Assembly (NCBI GenBank): GCA_910587365.1
Contig: CAJUKJ010000015.1
Coordinates: 1 to 34,619, forward strand
DNA length: 34,619 nt
Origin: an uncultured Christensenellaceae bacterium
Lineage (GTDB): Bacteria > Bacillota > Clostridia > Christensenellales > Borkfalkiaceae
Direction: 5' to 3'
The notes under the pieces: model-generated
Databases searched by the model: none
What the model was told of the DNA's origin: nothing
The model's input: only the letters and a program-made list of their open reading frames with translations
Position numbers and translations under genes: made by a program
Part shown: piece by piece, positions 1 through 7,875 of the stretch
Layout: every line of letters starts with the position of its first letter
Position numbering within the stretch: the stretch's first letter is position 1

Positions 1-17
1 TCGGTTAACCTCTTTTG

Positions 18-46
18 AACCACGCGACTATCGCGTGGTTTTCGTT
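18..46 (+). terminator. Rho-independent terminator-like hairpin
   Basis: A perfect 10-bp stem (18-27 with 31-40) with a 3-base loop is followed by a T-rich stretch on the plus strand. It would end a plus-strand gene lying to the left of the window, converging on the minus-strand lipoprotein gene. The minus-strand side has no T tract, so plus orientation is preferred. Confidence 0.6.
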
Positions 47-51
47 ATACA

Positions 52-83
52 AAAATTGGGCGGCAGCTTATCAGCCGCCGCCC
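52..83 (-). terminator. Terminator of the BIG2 lipoprotein gene
   Basis: On the minus strand a GGGCGGC/GCCGCCC stem (77-83 with 58-64) is followed by AATTTTTG. It lies about 40 bases past the stop codon of the lipoprotein gene and has the standard layout of an intrinsic terminator. Confidence 0.8.
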
Positions 84-124
84 TTTCAGAATAATCAGAA
101 AAGAACTATTACCCTGATGAATTT

Positions 125-1930
125 TTAGCCGACGTTATCAACCTTAATGGATACAACGCCCCAGTTATCAGACATCTCTCCACTGCCGACAACGTTCTTG
201 ATTGAATACTTCTTGTTGCCAACGGTTACGCTTGCACCGTGAACAGCATGCTCTGCGTCAAGCTTAACATCCCTGTACTTATTATCGGAGTAACCATCTT
301 CGCTGGACTCCTTCGCGGTAAAGTGGCTGGAATACGCATAATCTTTAGCTGCAAGATAGGTAATGTCATATTTAATTAAGAAAGTGCCGTCTGTGTTTAC
401 CGTTACGCTTACTCTCTTGAAGGCATTAGCCGTCCAGCCGTCATCAAGATTTTGAAGATCGAAATGGGTAGCAGCAAGCCAGGTTCCAGCAGTTTCGGTG
501 CTGTTGTCGAACTGCGCAAGATCAACCGTACCTGCAAGGTTGTAGATAGCCTTATCGTCTTCTGCCGTAAGGGTAACTCCGGTTACTGTTGTCGCGCTTA
601 CGGGTTTAACTTCGGGTTCAGCAGGATGCTCAACAGCATTGGGGTCAACGTAACCGTCATGTTTGGTTTCGTCATCTTCAACGGGATATTCGGCCGCGCC
701 TAAATCCTTGTACTGAACGTCGTAAACAGAAAGCTGTACTCTGCCTTTAAGGTTAGCCAATTGAAGATGAAGGGCTGAACCCATATTATCGTATACACCT
801 TCCTTATAAACATAACCGCAGTCGTCGTGCTTGAAAATAACCGTTACTTCGTTCGTGCCTTCTACAAGTTCGATTTCGTGTTCGGTAAGCTTACCTTCCG
901 CTTTAAGTCCGTCAAGGTACTCTTTGTACGCTTCTTCGGTCTCATCGTTACCCTGTGCGCGAATGTCGTCGTAGGGGTTAACAACAATCGTACCCGCCAC
1001 GTTGGAATCTATTTTAAGCTTTACCTCGTAAACGTGGTTGTATTTAAGAAGTCCGCCCTCTACGTTGTCGGAGCTACGGATGAATGCCTGGTAAGTGTGT
1101 GAATGCATAGGCGAAGTAACTTCGTAGTCGAACGTTGCCTTGTTTATGCCGATATATTGATATCCTTCTGCGGGAGTCTTACCCGTTTCGTAATCTTCGG
1201 TATAAGCTTCGTATGCGGTAGCCAGACCCTGACCCCAGCCTTCCTGAGCGTTCCAATATGCCCATTTATTGGGATTGAGCTTGTTCTGCTCGCCGAAAGG
1301 TATCGCTGCATAAGATTCAGGTTTGGAGCTCCAAGTAACAGTAACCGCACAAGTAGCCGACTGTATGCCGCCGCTACGTTTAGCAACGATGTTAGCAGTA
1401 CCTTCTGCCCAAGCCGTAATCTTACCGTTTTCATCGACAGTGGCTACACTTTTGTTATCGGATGTCCATTCGATTTTTTCGTCGGACAACACCGCGCCGT
1501 CTTTCTTAACGGTAGCCGTAAGATTTTTCGTCTGACCCTTTTCGATAGAAACGGTTGCGTCCGAAATTTCCACTACAAGCTCGTAAACGCTCACGGCGCA
1601 GGTAGCCGAATGATCGCCTATTTTTGCCGTTATGGTTGTGGAGCCGGCCGACTTAGCAACAACGCTTCCCCTCGATACGCTTGCAACCTCTTCATTAGAA
1701 CTGCTCCATTCGACTTCTGAAGGATTAGTCTTGTTTTCCCCCACAGAATAGGTTACGGTTGCAACCAACCTTTGGTTATCGCCCGTTGCTATTTCAAGCG
1801 TAGCCGAATCAAGCGTAATGCCGGTAGGCACAGGGGCTTTGTCTTTGTCGCCGCAGGCCGTGAATGCAAACACAAATACAAGCGAAAGCACACATGCCAT
1901 AATTGACAACAATGTCTTTTTGATTTTCAT
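125..1930 (-). CDS. Surface lipoprotein with two BIG2 Ig-like domains
   Basis: The 601-residue protein starts with a lysine-rich n-region, a hydrophobic core and a lipobox ending FTAC, so Cys26 should be lipidated and the protein held on the outer face of the membrane. Residues about 36-115 and 118-198 are two bacterial Ig-like BIG2 domains, recognisable by the EWSSSNEEVASV and EWTSDNKSVATV type strands. Residues about 205-601 are rich in Tyr, Thr, Asp and predicted beta structure. I do not recognise them, though a carbohydrate-binding beta-sandwich is possible. The ATG has a GGAGG ribosome binding site about 11 bases upstream. The gene has its own promoters and terminator and follows a LytTR two-component pair, which makes it a likely target of that pair (inference). 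The lipoprotein and BIG2 calls are firm; the function is unknown. Confidence 0.9.
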   Translation of the reverse strand: MKIKKTLLSIMACVLSLVFVFAFTACGDKDKAPVPTGITLDSATLEIATGDNQRLVATVTYSVGENKTNPSEVEWSSSNEEVASVSRGSVVAKSAGSTTITAKIGDHSATCAVSVYELVVEISDATVSIEKGQTKNLTATVKKDGAVLSDEKIEWTSDNKSVATVDENGKITAWAEGTANIVAKRSGGIQSATCAVTVTWSSKPESYAAIPFGEQNKLNPNKWAYWNAQEGWGQGLATAYEAYTEDYETGKTPAEGYQYIGINKATFDYEVTSPMHSHTYQAFIRSSDNVEGGLLKYNHVYEVKLKIDSNVAGTIVVNPYDDIRAQGNDETEEAYKEYLDGLKAEGKLTEHEIELVEGTNEVTVIFKHDDCGYVYKEGVYDNMGSALHLQLANLKGRVQLSVYDVQYKDLGAAEYPVEDDETKHDGYVDPNAVEHPAEPEVKPVSATTVTGVTLTAEDDKAIYNLAGTVDLAQFDNSTETAGTWLAATHFDLQNLDDGWTANAFKRVSVTVNTDGTFLIKYDITYLAAKDYAYSSHFTAKESSEDGYSDNKYRDVKLDAEHAVHGASVTVGNKKYSIKNVVGSGEMSDNWGVVSIKVDNVG

Positions 1931-1992
1931 AAAATCAGATTCCTCCTAATATAAAATTCCCGTTTTCGTTCAGTTTAAGCAATTAAATAATT

Positions 1993-2021
1993 ATTATACC
2001 TTTTATTAATCGCCCAAACAA
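1993..2021 (-). promoter_or_regulatory. Sigma-70-type promoter, proximal, for the BIG2 lipoprotein
   Basis: On the minus strand TTGTTT (2016-2021) and TATAAT (1993-1998) are separated by exactly 17 bases, about 65 bases upstream of the lipoprotein ATG. Confidence 0.6.
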
Positions 2022-2041
2022 TAGCGGTTTTCGCTTTTATG

Positions 2042-2109
2042 ATTATACAAGGGGTAACCCCCTTTTTTCAAGAATATTTCCTAAACTGCAATTTTATTTC
2101 ACAAATTGT
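2042..2109 (-). promoter_or_regulatory. Distal promoter with palindromic spacer and LytTR-like half-sites
   Basis: On the minus strand TTGAAA (2066-2071) and TATAAT (2042-2047) are 18 bases apart. The spacer is nearly filled by the inverted repeat AAGGGG/CCCCTT (2049-2054 with 2059-2064), a natural operator position. Just upstream of the -35 lies GCAGTTTAG (2081-2089), which matches the published AgrA/LytTR half-site consensus at 8 of 9 positions. A weaker copy, ACAATTTGT, lies 20 bases further upstream (2101-2109). The hexamers and palindrome are seen directly; the regulatory reading is inference. Confidence 0.45.
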
Positions 2110-2125
2110 CAATTTAATACGTTTT

Positions 2126-3478
2126 TTATCGACTGAAAATAATATTCAAGTGGAAAATATCGTCGGAAACGTAAGCGGCAAGCTCGCCGCCGTATTTTTT
2201 TACAATCATTCTCAGGCTGCGCATACCGAAGCCGTGGCTGTTTTTGTCCTTTTTTGTCGTAAGGGGCAAGCCGTCCTCAAATTCACGCGTACCGTTATAA
2301 TAATTTTCCTCCTGCACAAGCAAAAGATTATCCTTGGATTTTACCATTAAATTAATGACGCGACGCTCCTTTTCCTCTATTTCCTTAACGGCTTCAAGCG
2401 CGTTATCTATAAGATTGCCGAAAAGGCAGTACAAGTCGCCCGTTTCCATAAAATCAAGCTTTACCCCGTCAATCATACACGAAAGATTTATGCCGTTCTG
2501 CTCGCAATAAAGGCTTTTTTCGGTTATCAGAATATTTAAAAGCTGATTGCCCGTTTCGGTTTTACTGTCGTAAATTGCAATACTGTCGCGTAGTTCCTTA
2601 ACCGCCTCGGGCGTCATACCGCCCTGCGCGGTAAGCGCGTCAAGCTTATACTTTATATCGTGGCACTTGATATTTATAAGCTCGATGCTGTCTTTTGACA
2701 TCTGGTACTGTCTTTCGCCCTGACGTACCGTATATTTAAGATATTCAAGCTCCTGCAACAGCGCGTTTTCGATGATAGACTTTGACGCAAGCAGAAGTAC
2801 GATAATACAGCACACTACCGAAAAAGCATTCCCCGTTTCGCGAAGAACAAAATAAACGTATTCGTCAAAACGGTTTTCTCGCCAGACGCTTAGCTCCGCA
2901 AAGTATAAGTCTTCAACGGAACACAATAAAACCGTAATTCCGAGAACCAATACCGTTATGACGAGCATCCTGTAATTTAACTTTCTGTTTTCAAGCTTTG
3001 CCGTAATTCTTCTTATAAACACAAACCAGAAAACGACGGCGCACACGGCAAAAACCGAGTAATAAATAAGGCGGTAGTAAAGGTCGAATTTATTCCCCCA
3101 GTTATCGTACAGGCGGAGCTGTTCGCCCGCAGTCCAGATTATAAGATAAATTTTATATGCAAGATTTTGCGCCGCATACGCCATACTGCAACAAAAAAGT
3201 ACCGTAAGGTAACTTTCGTCAAAACATATCCAGGCAAGCAAGGTAAACAACGCAAACAGTATAGAGTATACCAAAATCCGCCCCCAAAGCGTTGCGCCGA
3301 ACGCTTTGTAGAACAAAGCAACGGGAAGTCCCAACGCGAAAAGAGCAACTACCGCAGGTACGGCACGGAAATAGAAATACCTCCTGCGCCCGAGCTTATG
3401 TAAAAACAGAGCGGCGTAGACAAAGTATTCAAACAGAAATTCGGCTATAATATAACCGTATACCTGCCAGAACGTCAT
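2126..3478 (-). CDS. GHKL-family sensor histidine kinase (AgrC/ComD-like)
   Basis: The 450-residue protein has about six hydrophobic segments in residues 1-240, then a helical dimerisation region with the phosphoacceptor His273 in IKCHDIKYKL. A GHKL-type ATPase domain follows, with an N box at about 354-360 (GNLIDNALEA) and a late G box (HGFGMRS). This is the architecture of peptide- or membrane-sensing kinases that pair with LytTR regulators. The ATG at 3478 overlaps the TGA of the response regulator gene (ATGA) and is preceded by AGGAGG, so translation is probably coupled; the longer open frame upstream of it is not used. It should phosphorylate the adjacent LytTR regulator. The signal is unknown, and no AgrD-like peptide gene or AgrB-like processing gene is visible nearby. 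It is the only kinase in the window. Confidence 0.93.
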   Translation of the reverse strand: MTFWQVYGYIIAEFLFEYFVYAALFLHKLGRRRYFYFRAVPAVVALFALGLPVALFYKAFGATLWGRILVYSILFALFTLLAWICFDESYLTVLFCCSMAYAAQNLAYKIYLIIWTAGEQLRLYDNWGNKFDLYYRLIYYSVFAVCAVVFWFVFIRRITAKLENRKLNYRMLVITVLVLGITVLLCSVEDLYFAELSVWRENRFDEYVYFVLRETGNAFSVVCCIIVLLLASKSIIENALLQELEYLKYTVRQGERQYQMSKDSIELINIKCHDIKYKLDALTAQGGMTPEAVKELRDSIAIYDSKTETGNQLLNILITEKSLYCEQNGINLSCMIDGVKLDFMETGDLYCLFGNLIDNALEAVKEIEEKERRVINLMVKSKDNLLLVQEENYYNGTREFEDGLPLTTKKDKNSHGFGMRSLRMIVKKYGGELAAYVSDDIFHLNIIFSR

Positions 3479-4191
3479 TTCCTGTCCTCCTGTCCTGCAT
3501 ACCAGTTTGCAAGCTCGGTCATAAACACCTTTTTCCTCGGTCTGCTTATGGCAAGCGTTTCCGTGCCGAGCTGCACGGAAGAACCCTTTACCCCGACGAT
3601 AAATCTCGGATTGACGAGGTAGCATTGGTTGCACCTGAGAAAGCCGAATTTTTTAAGCTGCTCCTCCACCTGTGAAAGTACGCCTGTCTTCTCTACGACG
3701 CCGTCGACCATATGGTAATACAGGCGGTGCCTTACGATTTCCACATATATAAGCTTATCCGAAGATATTCTGCAAGGGCCTTCCGCCGTGATAAGCGTTA
3801 TATCCTGCTTCTCGTTCATTACGTATATATCCAACGCCTTACGGAATTTGAGCGCGAAATCGTAATACTGTACGGGCTTTAATATGTACGCAACAGCGTC
3901 AACCTCATAGCCCTTTTGCGCGTACTGGATGAGATTGGTAATAAAAATTATAGAAATCGTTTTGTCAAGCTTCCGCAACTCAACCGACGCGCTCATTCCG
4001 TCAAGCCCGGGCATTTGTATATCCATAAAAACAAGTGCGTACTTAGCCTTATATTCTTTCAGAAACTGCCCTGCGTCGCAAAATCTTTCCACACAAAATT
4101 TTTGACCCGTTTCTGCGGAAAATTTTTCGATATAGCTGTTCAGCAACCTTGCAGCCTCGTCCTCATCCTCAACTATTGCGATATTCCTCAT
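3475..4191 (-). CDS. LytTR-family response regulator (canonical receiver)
   Basis: The 238-residue protein has an N-terminal receiver domain with acidic pocket E8/D9, phosphoacceptor Asp57 in VFMDIQMP, the active-site Thr in FITN, and the conserved Lys in ILKP. A LytTR DNA-binding domain follows from about residue 135 (LIYVEIVRHRLYYH, FLRCNQCYLVNPRFI). The start is ATG 4191, directly after GGAGGAG; an in-frame extension back to 4314 runs through leader hairpins and is not credible. It is the first gene of a two-gene unit with the kinase. Promoter-proximal direct repeats suggest autoregulation (inference). It differs from the other two regulators in the window in having complete receiver chemistry and a partner kinase next door. 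Confidence 0.94.
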   Translation of the reverse strand: MRNIAIVEDEDEAARLLNSYIEKFSAETGQKFCVERFCDAGQFLKEYKAKYALVFMDIQMPGLDGMSASVELRKLDKTISIIFITNLIQYAQKGYEVDAVAYILKPVQYYDFALKFRKALDIYVMNEKQDITLITAEGPCRISSDKLIYVEIVRHRLYYHMVDGVVEKTGVLSQVEEQLKKFGFLRCNQCYLVNPRFIVGVKGSSVQLGTETLAISRPRKKVFMTELANWYAGQEDRK

Positions 4192-4228
4192 ATTACTCCT
4201 CCGTTCGCAAACCGTAAAAAATCTTTCG

Positions 4229-4339
4229 TAAACTGTTAAAGTTTTTGCCCTTGCTTGTAAATACAAGCAAGGGCGGGCGCGCCCGCTATTATATGATAAC
4301 ATAACAAAATTCATTTTGCAATAGTCATTTTTTGCAATA
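4229..4339 (-). promoter_or_regulatory. Structured promoter/leader of the LytTR-kinase operon
   Basis: A TATAAT -10 box lies at 4288-4293 on the minus strand with a poor -35. The -35 area holds two direct copies of TTTTGCAATA (4314-4323 and 4330-4339, plus-strand sense). A 14-base perfect palindrome, GCGGGCGCGCCCGC (4273-4286), covers the expected transcription start. It is followed by a perfect 12-bp hairpin with a 4-base loop (4247-4258 with 4263-4274). Further down, TAACAGTTTA (minus strand, about 4229-4239) resembles a LytTR half-site. The layout fits an activated and possibly attenuated promoter, but no binding is shown. Confidence 0.5.
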
Positions 4340-4355
4340 TCATATTTAAACCGTT

Positions 4356-4781
4356 TTGATAAAGATTAAAGCCACAGTAGTTACGAACGGCATTACCGTT
4401 GCAATGGAGCTTGCCAAGCGCGAGGACGTTACCGTGCTTATGCCGGGCGGGAATTTGCTTTCCAATATCAATTCGCTTAGCGGCTCGCTTGCACTGAGGT
4501 ATTTAAATGATATGAGGTTCAATCTTATGCTTTGCTCCTGTACGGCAATAAACGAATACGGTGCTTATGAAAGCTCTATCGACCAATGCGAGCTTAAACG
4601 TATAGTTTTACGGCACAGCACTAATAAGGTTTTACTTGTCGATAAAAATAAAATTACAAACGAAGCGACGTTCCGCACTGCGGAGCTTACTGAATATAAC
4701 GCAATATTTACAAATGCCGACGATAAAACGGTAGAACCGCTGCGTAAAATAAGAAACGTCGAAATAATTAACAAGCGTTAG
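4356..4781 (+). pseudogene. 5'-truncated DeoR-family regulator remnant (sensor domain only)
   Basis: The 141-residue frame matches the C-terminal effector-sensing domain of DeoR/GlpR-type sugar regulators: the VVTNGITVAMELA strand, the LMPGGNLL loop, then GSLALRYL and a late KVLLVDKNKI segment. A full family member is about 250 residues with an N-terminal helix-turn-helix. Here that domain and roughly the first 100 residues are missing, and an in-frame TAA lies at 4347, just before the first usable codon (a TTG at 4356 with no ribosome binding site). The reading frame is otherwise open to a normal end. It is the only plus-strand coding signal in the window. I read it as a decaying gene cut off at its 5' end, perhaps by the rearrangement that placed the LytTR operon next to it. 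Confidence 0.75.
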
Positions 4782-4817
4782 CTTCCGCCCCCTTTTAATA
4801 ATGACACAGTTATAGGG

Positions 4818-4848
4818 AAAGCCCGTTTTCATTGTGAAAACGGGCTTT
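4818..4848. terminator. Bidirectional terminator between convergent genes
   Basis: A perfect 14-bp stem (4818-4831 with 4835-4848) with a 3-base loop has an A-rich start and a T-rich end. It sits midway between the DeoR remnant (ends 4781) and the acyl-activating gene (ends 4869), so it can serve both strands. Confidence 0.8.
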
Positions 4849-4868
4849 AAATTTATATGTTTATATTA

Positions 4869-6380
4869 TCAGCAATCATAAAATAACTGCTTTATCGTTT
4901 GCTTGTCAATCTTGCCGTTAGGCAAAAGCGGGAGCTTGTCGAGTATTACTATACGTTTCGGCAATTCGTTTTTATGCAAAACCGTTTTGATTTTTTCAAG
5001 CAATTGTTCCTTATCGGGCTTGACGCCGTCTTTCGGCACGACCGCCACACACGGAACTTCGCCGTCCTTTTCATCGCGTATTCCTACGACTGCGACTTCT
5101 GCAAAGCAGCCCGCGCGGAGTAAGTTTTGTTCAATACCTATTGCAGAAAGATTTTTACCATTACGGATAATTATATCTTTTTTCCGTCCCGTAATATATA
5201 AATAATTTCCATCGCCTATGTAACCTAAATCGCCCGTATGAAGATAACCGTCGGCGTCTTTAATTTTAGCCGTGGCTTCCTCGGAATTATAATATCCCAA
5301 CATAAGCATAGGCGATTTAACGCAAATTTCGCCAACTTCGTTACCGCCAAGTCGGTTTCCGTTTGAATCGGTTACGATTACGTCGCGGAAAGGCAATATT
5401 TTACCGACCGAGTTTATACGCTTTTCATACGGCGTGTCCGCCGTATTCGACGTTATGTTCAGCGTTTCGCTCATACCGTAAGACGGAATCAGCTTTATTT
5501 TCAATTTATCTTCGATAAACGCAAAATCTTCCTTTGGACAGGGTGCGCCGCTTATCATTCCGAGGATAGGCTTGCCTATCGGACAGTAAGCAGCTTCCGC
5601 AAGACGCTTGTAATAAGACGGAACACCCAAAATATAATCGACGTTATATTTTCCGATATATCCCAGAATTATTTCAGGCTTGATACTTTCGGGGATAAAA
5701 ACTTTGAACCTCGCCGCGATAGACGGGAACACCAAAAGTGCCATCGCGTATAAATAGCAAAGCGGCAACACGTCTATTACGGTATTGTCCTTGCTGTACG
5801 AATATCTTTTGTACACCTCGAAAATATCCGACGTAAATGAAAAGCGGCTATGCACCACAGCTTTATATTCCCCCGTGGAACCCGAAGTGAACGCCATTAT
5901 TGCGGGCTTTGTCCCGTCGGTATTTACGTTGAACAATTCGGCTTCCCGCCTTGCGGGATAGCTTACCGTAAGATTAACGGCTAAGCCGCTTGCGCAGTCT
6001 TTGATTTTCCAGCCGCCGTTTGCCGATATATCCATCGTATGCCCTTCGTTAGTAATCACGAACTGCGGGTTAAAGTTTTCGTTACACTCTTGTATCGACT
6101 GTCCGACTTTTTTGTGCGGGTCTATAAGGGCAGTTACCGCGCCTAAAATCTGCAACGCAAAAAAAATTAAAACCGAATCGAGCGAGCGCGTTATCCGTAA
6201 AGCGACAAGACTGCCGTCTTTTATGCCGAATTTATATAAATCGTTTGCAATTGCCACGCTTTCGTTAAACGTCTGCAAAAATGAATACGACCGCCTCTCA
6301 TTGAACAAGTATGTTCTGTCCCTTTCCTCTTCCGCAGCGTCTTTTAAGCATTGATATAGACTTTTATTTAATAACTCCAT
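4869..6380 (-). CDS. Adenylate-forming (AMP-binding) enzyme, second copy
   Basis: This 503-residue enzyme belongs to the class I adenylate-forming family (acyl-CoA synthetases, DltA, NRPS A domains), which activates a carboxylic acid with ATP to an acyl-AMP and then passes it to a thiol. The phosphate-binding loop reads FTSGSTGEYKAVV, with Ala where the family usually has Gly. Also visible are the YGMSET motif, GDLGYIG, the hinge GRKKDIII, and the C-terminal catalytic Lys near residue 490 in LPNGKIDK. It is a diverged tandem paralogue of the next gene upstream. ATG 6380 follows that gene's stop by 10 bases; an in-frame TTG at 6398 that overlaps the upstream gene is the alternative. It is the last gene of the acylation operon. 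The substrate cannot be read from sequence. Confidence 0.9.
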   Translation of the reverse strand: MELLNKSLYQCLKDAAEEERDRTYLFNERRSYSFLQTFNESVAIANDLYKFGIKDGSLVALRITRSLDSVLIFFALQILGAVTALIDPHKKVGQSIQECNENFNPQFVITNEGHTMDISANGGWKIKDCASGLAVNLTVSYPARREAELFNVNTDGTKPAIMAFTSGSTGEYKAVVHSRFSFTSDIFEVYKRYSYSKDNTVIDVLPLCYLYAMALLVFPSIAARFKVFIPESIKPEIILGYIGKYNVDYILGVPSYYKRLAEAAYCPIGKPILGMISGAPCPKEDFAFIEDKLKIKLIPSYGMSETLNITSNTADTPYEKRINSVGKILPFRDVIVTDSNGNRLGGNEVGEICVKSPMLMLGYYNSEEATAKIKDADGYLHTGDLGYIGDGNYLYITGRKKDIIIRNGKNLSAIGIEQNLLRAGCFAEVAVVGIRDEKDGEVPCVAVVPKDGVKPDKEQLLEKIKTVLHKNELPKRIVILDKLPLLPNGKIDKQTIKQLFYDC

Positions 6381-6390
6381 AATTTTTACG

Positions 6391-7875
6391 CTATTCAAAT
6401 TTTTTCTTTAATGTCTGTTTGTCTTTTTTACCCGAAGAAGTCAACGGCAGCTCGGGCAATATCATTATTTTTTTGGGGATTTCAAGGTTATTAAGCACCG
6501 TGCATAGCATATCCTGCAATTCTTCATACGAAATATTTGCGCCTTGCCTGTAAACGATTGCGGCTACGGGTATTTCGCCGCGAATCCTGTCGGGCAACCC
6601 GAAAACGGCTACGTCCTTAATACCTTTCAGCCCAAGAATTTTATTTTCTACTTCTATTGCCGAAATATTAGTGCCGTTACAGATAATAATATCCTTTTTC
6701 CTCCCCGAAACGTGGAGATAACCGTCGTTGTCCAAATACCCCAAATCACCCGTATGCAGAAATCCGTCGGCGTCGACAACCTCCGCAGTGGTCTTTGCAT
6801 CGTTCCAATATCCCCACATTACGGACGGTGCCTTTACGCAAATTTCTCCGTCGGCGAGAATTTTCCCTTCGCACATAGCCAGAAAATTCCCCACACCCGA
6901 AGCGCGTTTTTCAAAGCTTGCCCTCTTGCCAGCGGCGGTAATTGCAATACATTCCGTCATTCCGTATACGGGTTCGATGTCTATTCCAAGAGTTTTTTCT
7001 ATATATCCGAACTGCTCAGGGCTTAACGGCGCGCCGCCCATAAGCGACGAGCGCAGGCTTTTTAAACCCAAACTGTTTTTTTGTTTTTTTTCACACATTA
7101 ACAGCGCGTAAGACGGAACGCCGTCCAAGCGCGTTATTTTATACTTTTCGATACAGTCCGCAACGTAATCGGGATTCGTGCTTTTCGGAAAAAATATTTC
7201 GCAACCTGAATAGAACCAGGTATATACCACTGAAAACCCGAAAACATGGTTTAACGGCAACACCATTATTGCTATATCGTCCTTATCATATATAACCTCG
7301 TTACAAAAATGACGGACGTGGTTCATATACGAATACTGAGTTAAAACCACACCCTTGCTTCTACCCGTTGACCCCGATGTAAAAATAATGACCGCAGGGC
7401 TTTTAACGTCGGTTTGGGCGGGAAAAGCTAAGTTTTCCTTTCTCGGTGTGCGGGAAACCTCCAACCCGTATATTTGCCCGCTATCGCACTTGACTATCCA
7501 ACCGCCGTTAGCGGCGATATCTCTGCTGCTTTCTTCGTTTGATATTGTATATTGCGGATTGAAGGCGTTTTGTTTAACGCTTTCTTCTATGTCTGAATGC
7601 GGGTCAAAGAGCGCGACGGTTGCTCCTAAAAACTGTAATGCGGTTAAAATTATTTCGGAATCAATCGAACGGGTCGTGCGCAAAGCTACTAAACTGCACT
7701 CCTTAATTCCAAAGCCGTAAAGCTCGTTTGCAACGGCGATAGCCTCGTTATAAGCTTCCCCGTAAGAATATTCGCTTACCTCGTCGAATAAATAGCGTTT
7801 GTTTCCGTATTCCTTAACCGCGTCCTGAAAATATTCAATAAGTCGTTTATTTGTCGGTTGCATCTGCATACTCAC
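6391..7875 (-). CDS. Adenylate-forming (AMP-binding) enzyme, first copy
   Basis: The 494-residue enzyme has the family's P-loop (FTSGSTGRSKGVV, about residues 164-176), YGMTE, GDLGYLDNDGY, the hinge GRKKDIII and a C-terminal Lys near 483 (SSGKKDK). All residues needed for adenylation and thioester formation appear present. With its paralogue downstream it shares unusual N-terminal segments such as LVALR-TRS-DS and ISAANGG-type turns, so the two arose by tandem duplication. The frame opens with GTG at 7875, overlapping the upstream stop as GTGA and with GGGAG-like sequence in range; ATG 7869 or 7863 are alternatives. In DltA-type systems such an enzyme loads a small carrier protein, but none is encoded here. 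The product could be an acyl-CoA instead. Confidence 0.9.
   Translation of the reverse strand: MSMQMQPTNKRLIEYFQDAVKEYGNKRYLFDEVSEYSYGEAYNEAIAVANELYGFGIKECSLVALRTTRSIDSEIILTALQFLGATVALFDPHSDIEESVKQNAFNPQYTISNEESSRDIAANGGWIVKCDSGQIYGLEVSRTPRKENLAFPAQTDVKSPAVIIFTSGSTGRSKGVVLTQYSYMNHVRHFCNEVIYDKDDIAIMVLPLNHVFGFSVVYTWFYSGCEIFFPKSTNPDYVADCIEKYKITRLDGVPSYALLMCEKKQKNSLGLKSLRSSLMGGAPLSPEQFGYIEKTLGIDIEPVYGMTECIAITAAGKRASFEKRASGVGNFLAMCEGKILADGEICVKAPSVMWGYWNDAKTTAEVVDADGFLHTGDLGYLDNDGYLHVSGRKKDIIICNGTNISAIEVENKILGLKGIKDVAVFGLPDRIRGEIPVAAIVYRQGANISYEELQDMLCTVLNNLEIPKKIMILPELPLTSSGKKDKQTLKKKFE

Noticed and set aside
3479..3634. N-terminal extension of the histidine kinase
   Set aside because: It overlaps the regulator's coding sequence; the ATGA overlap with AGGAGG gives a much better start at 3478.
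4192..4314. N-terminal extension of the canonical LytTR regulator
   Set aside because: The frame is open but runs through leader hairpins, and the ribosome binding site sits directly before ATG 4191.
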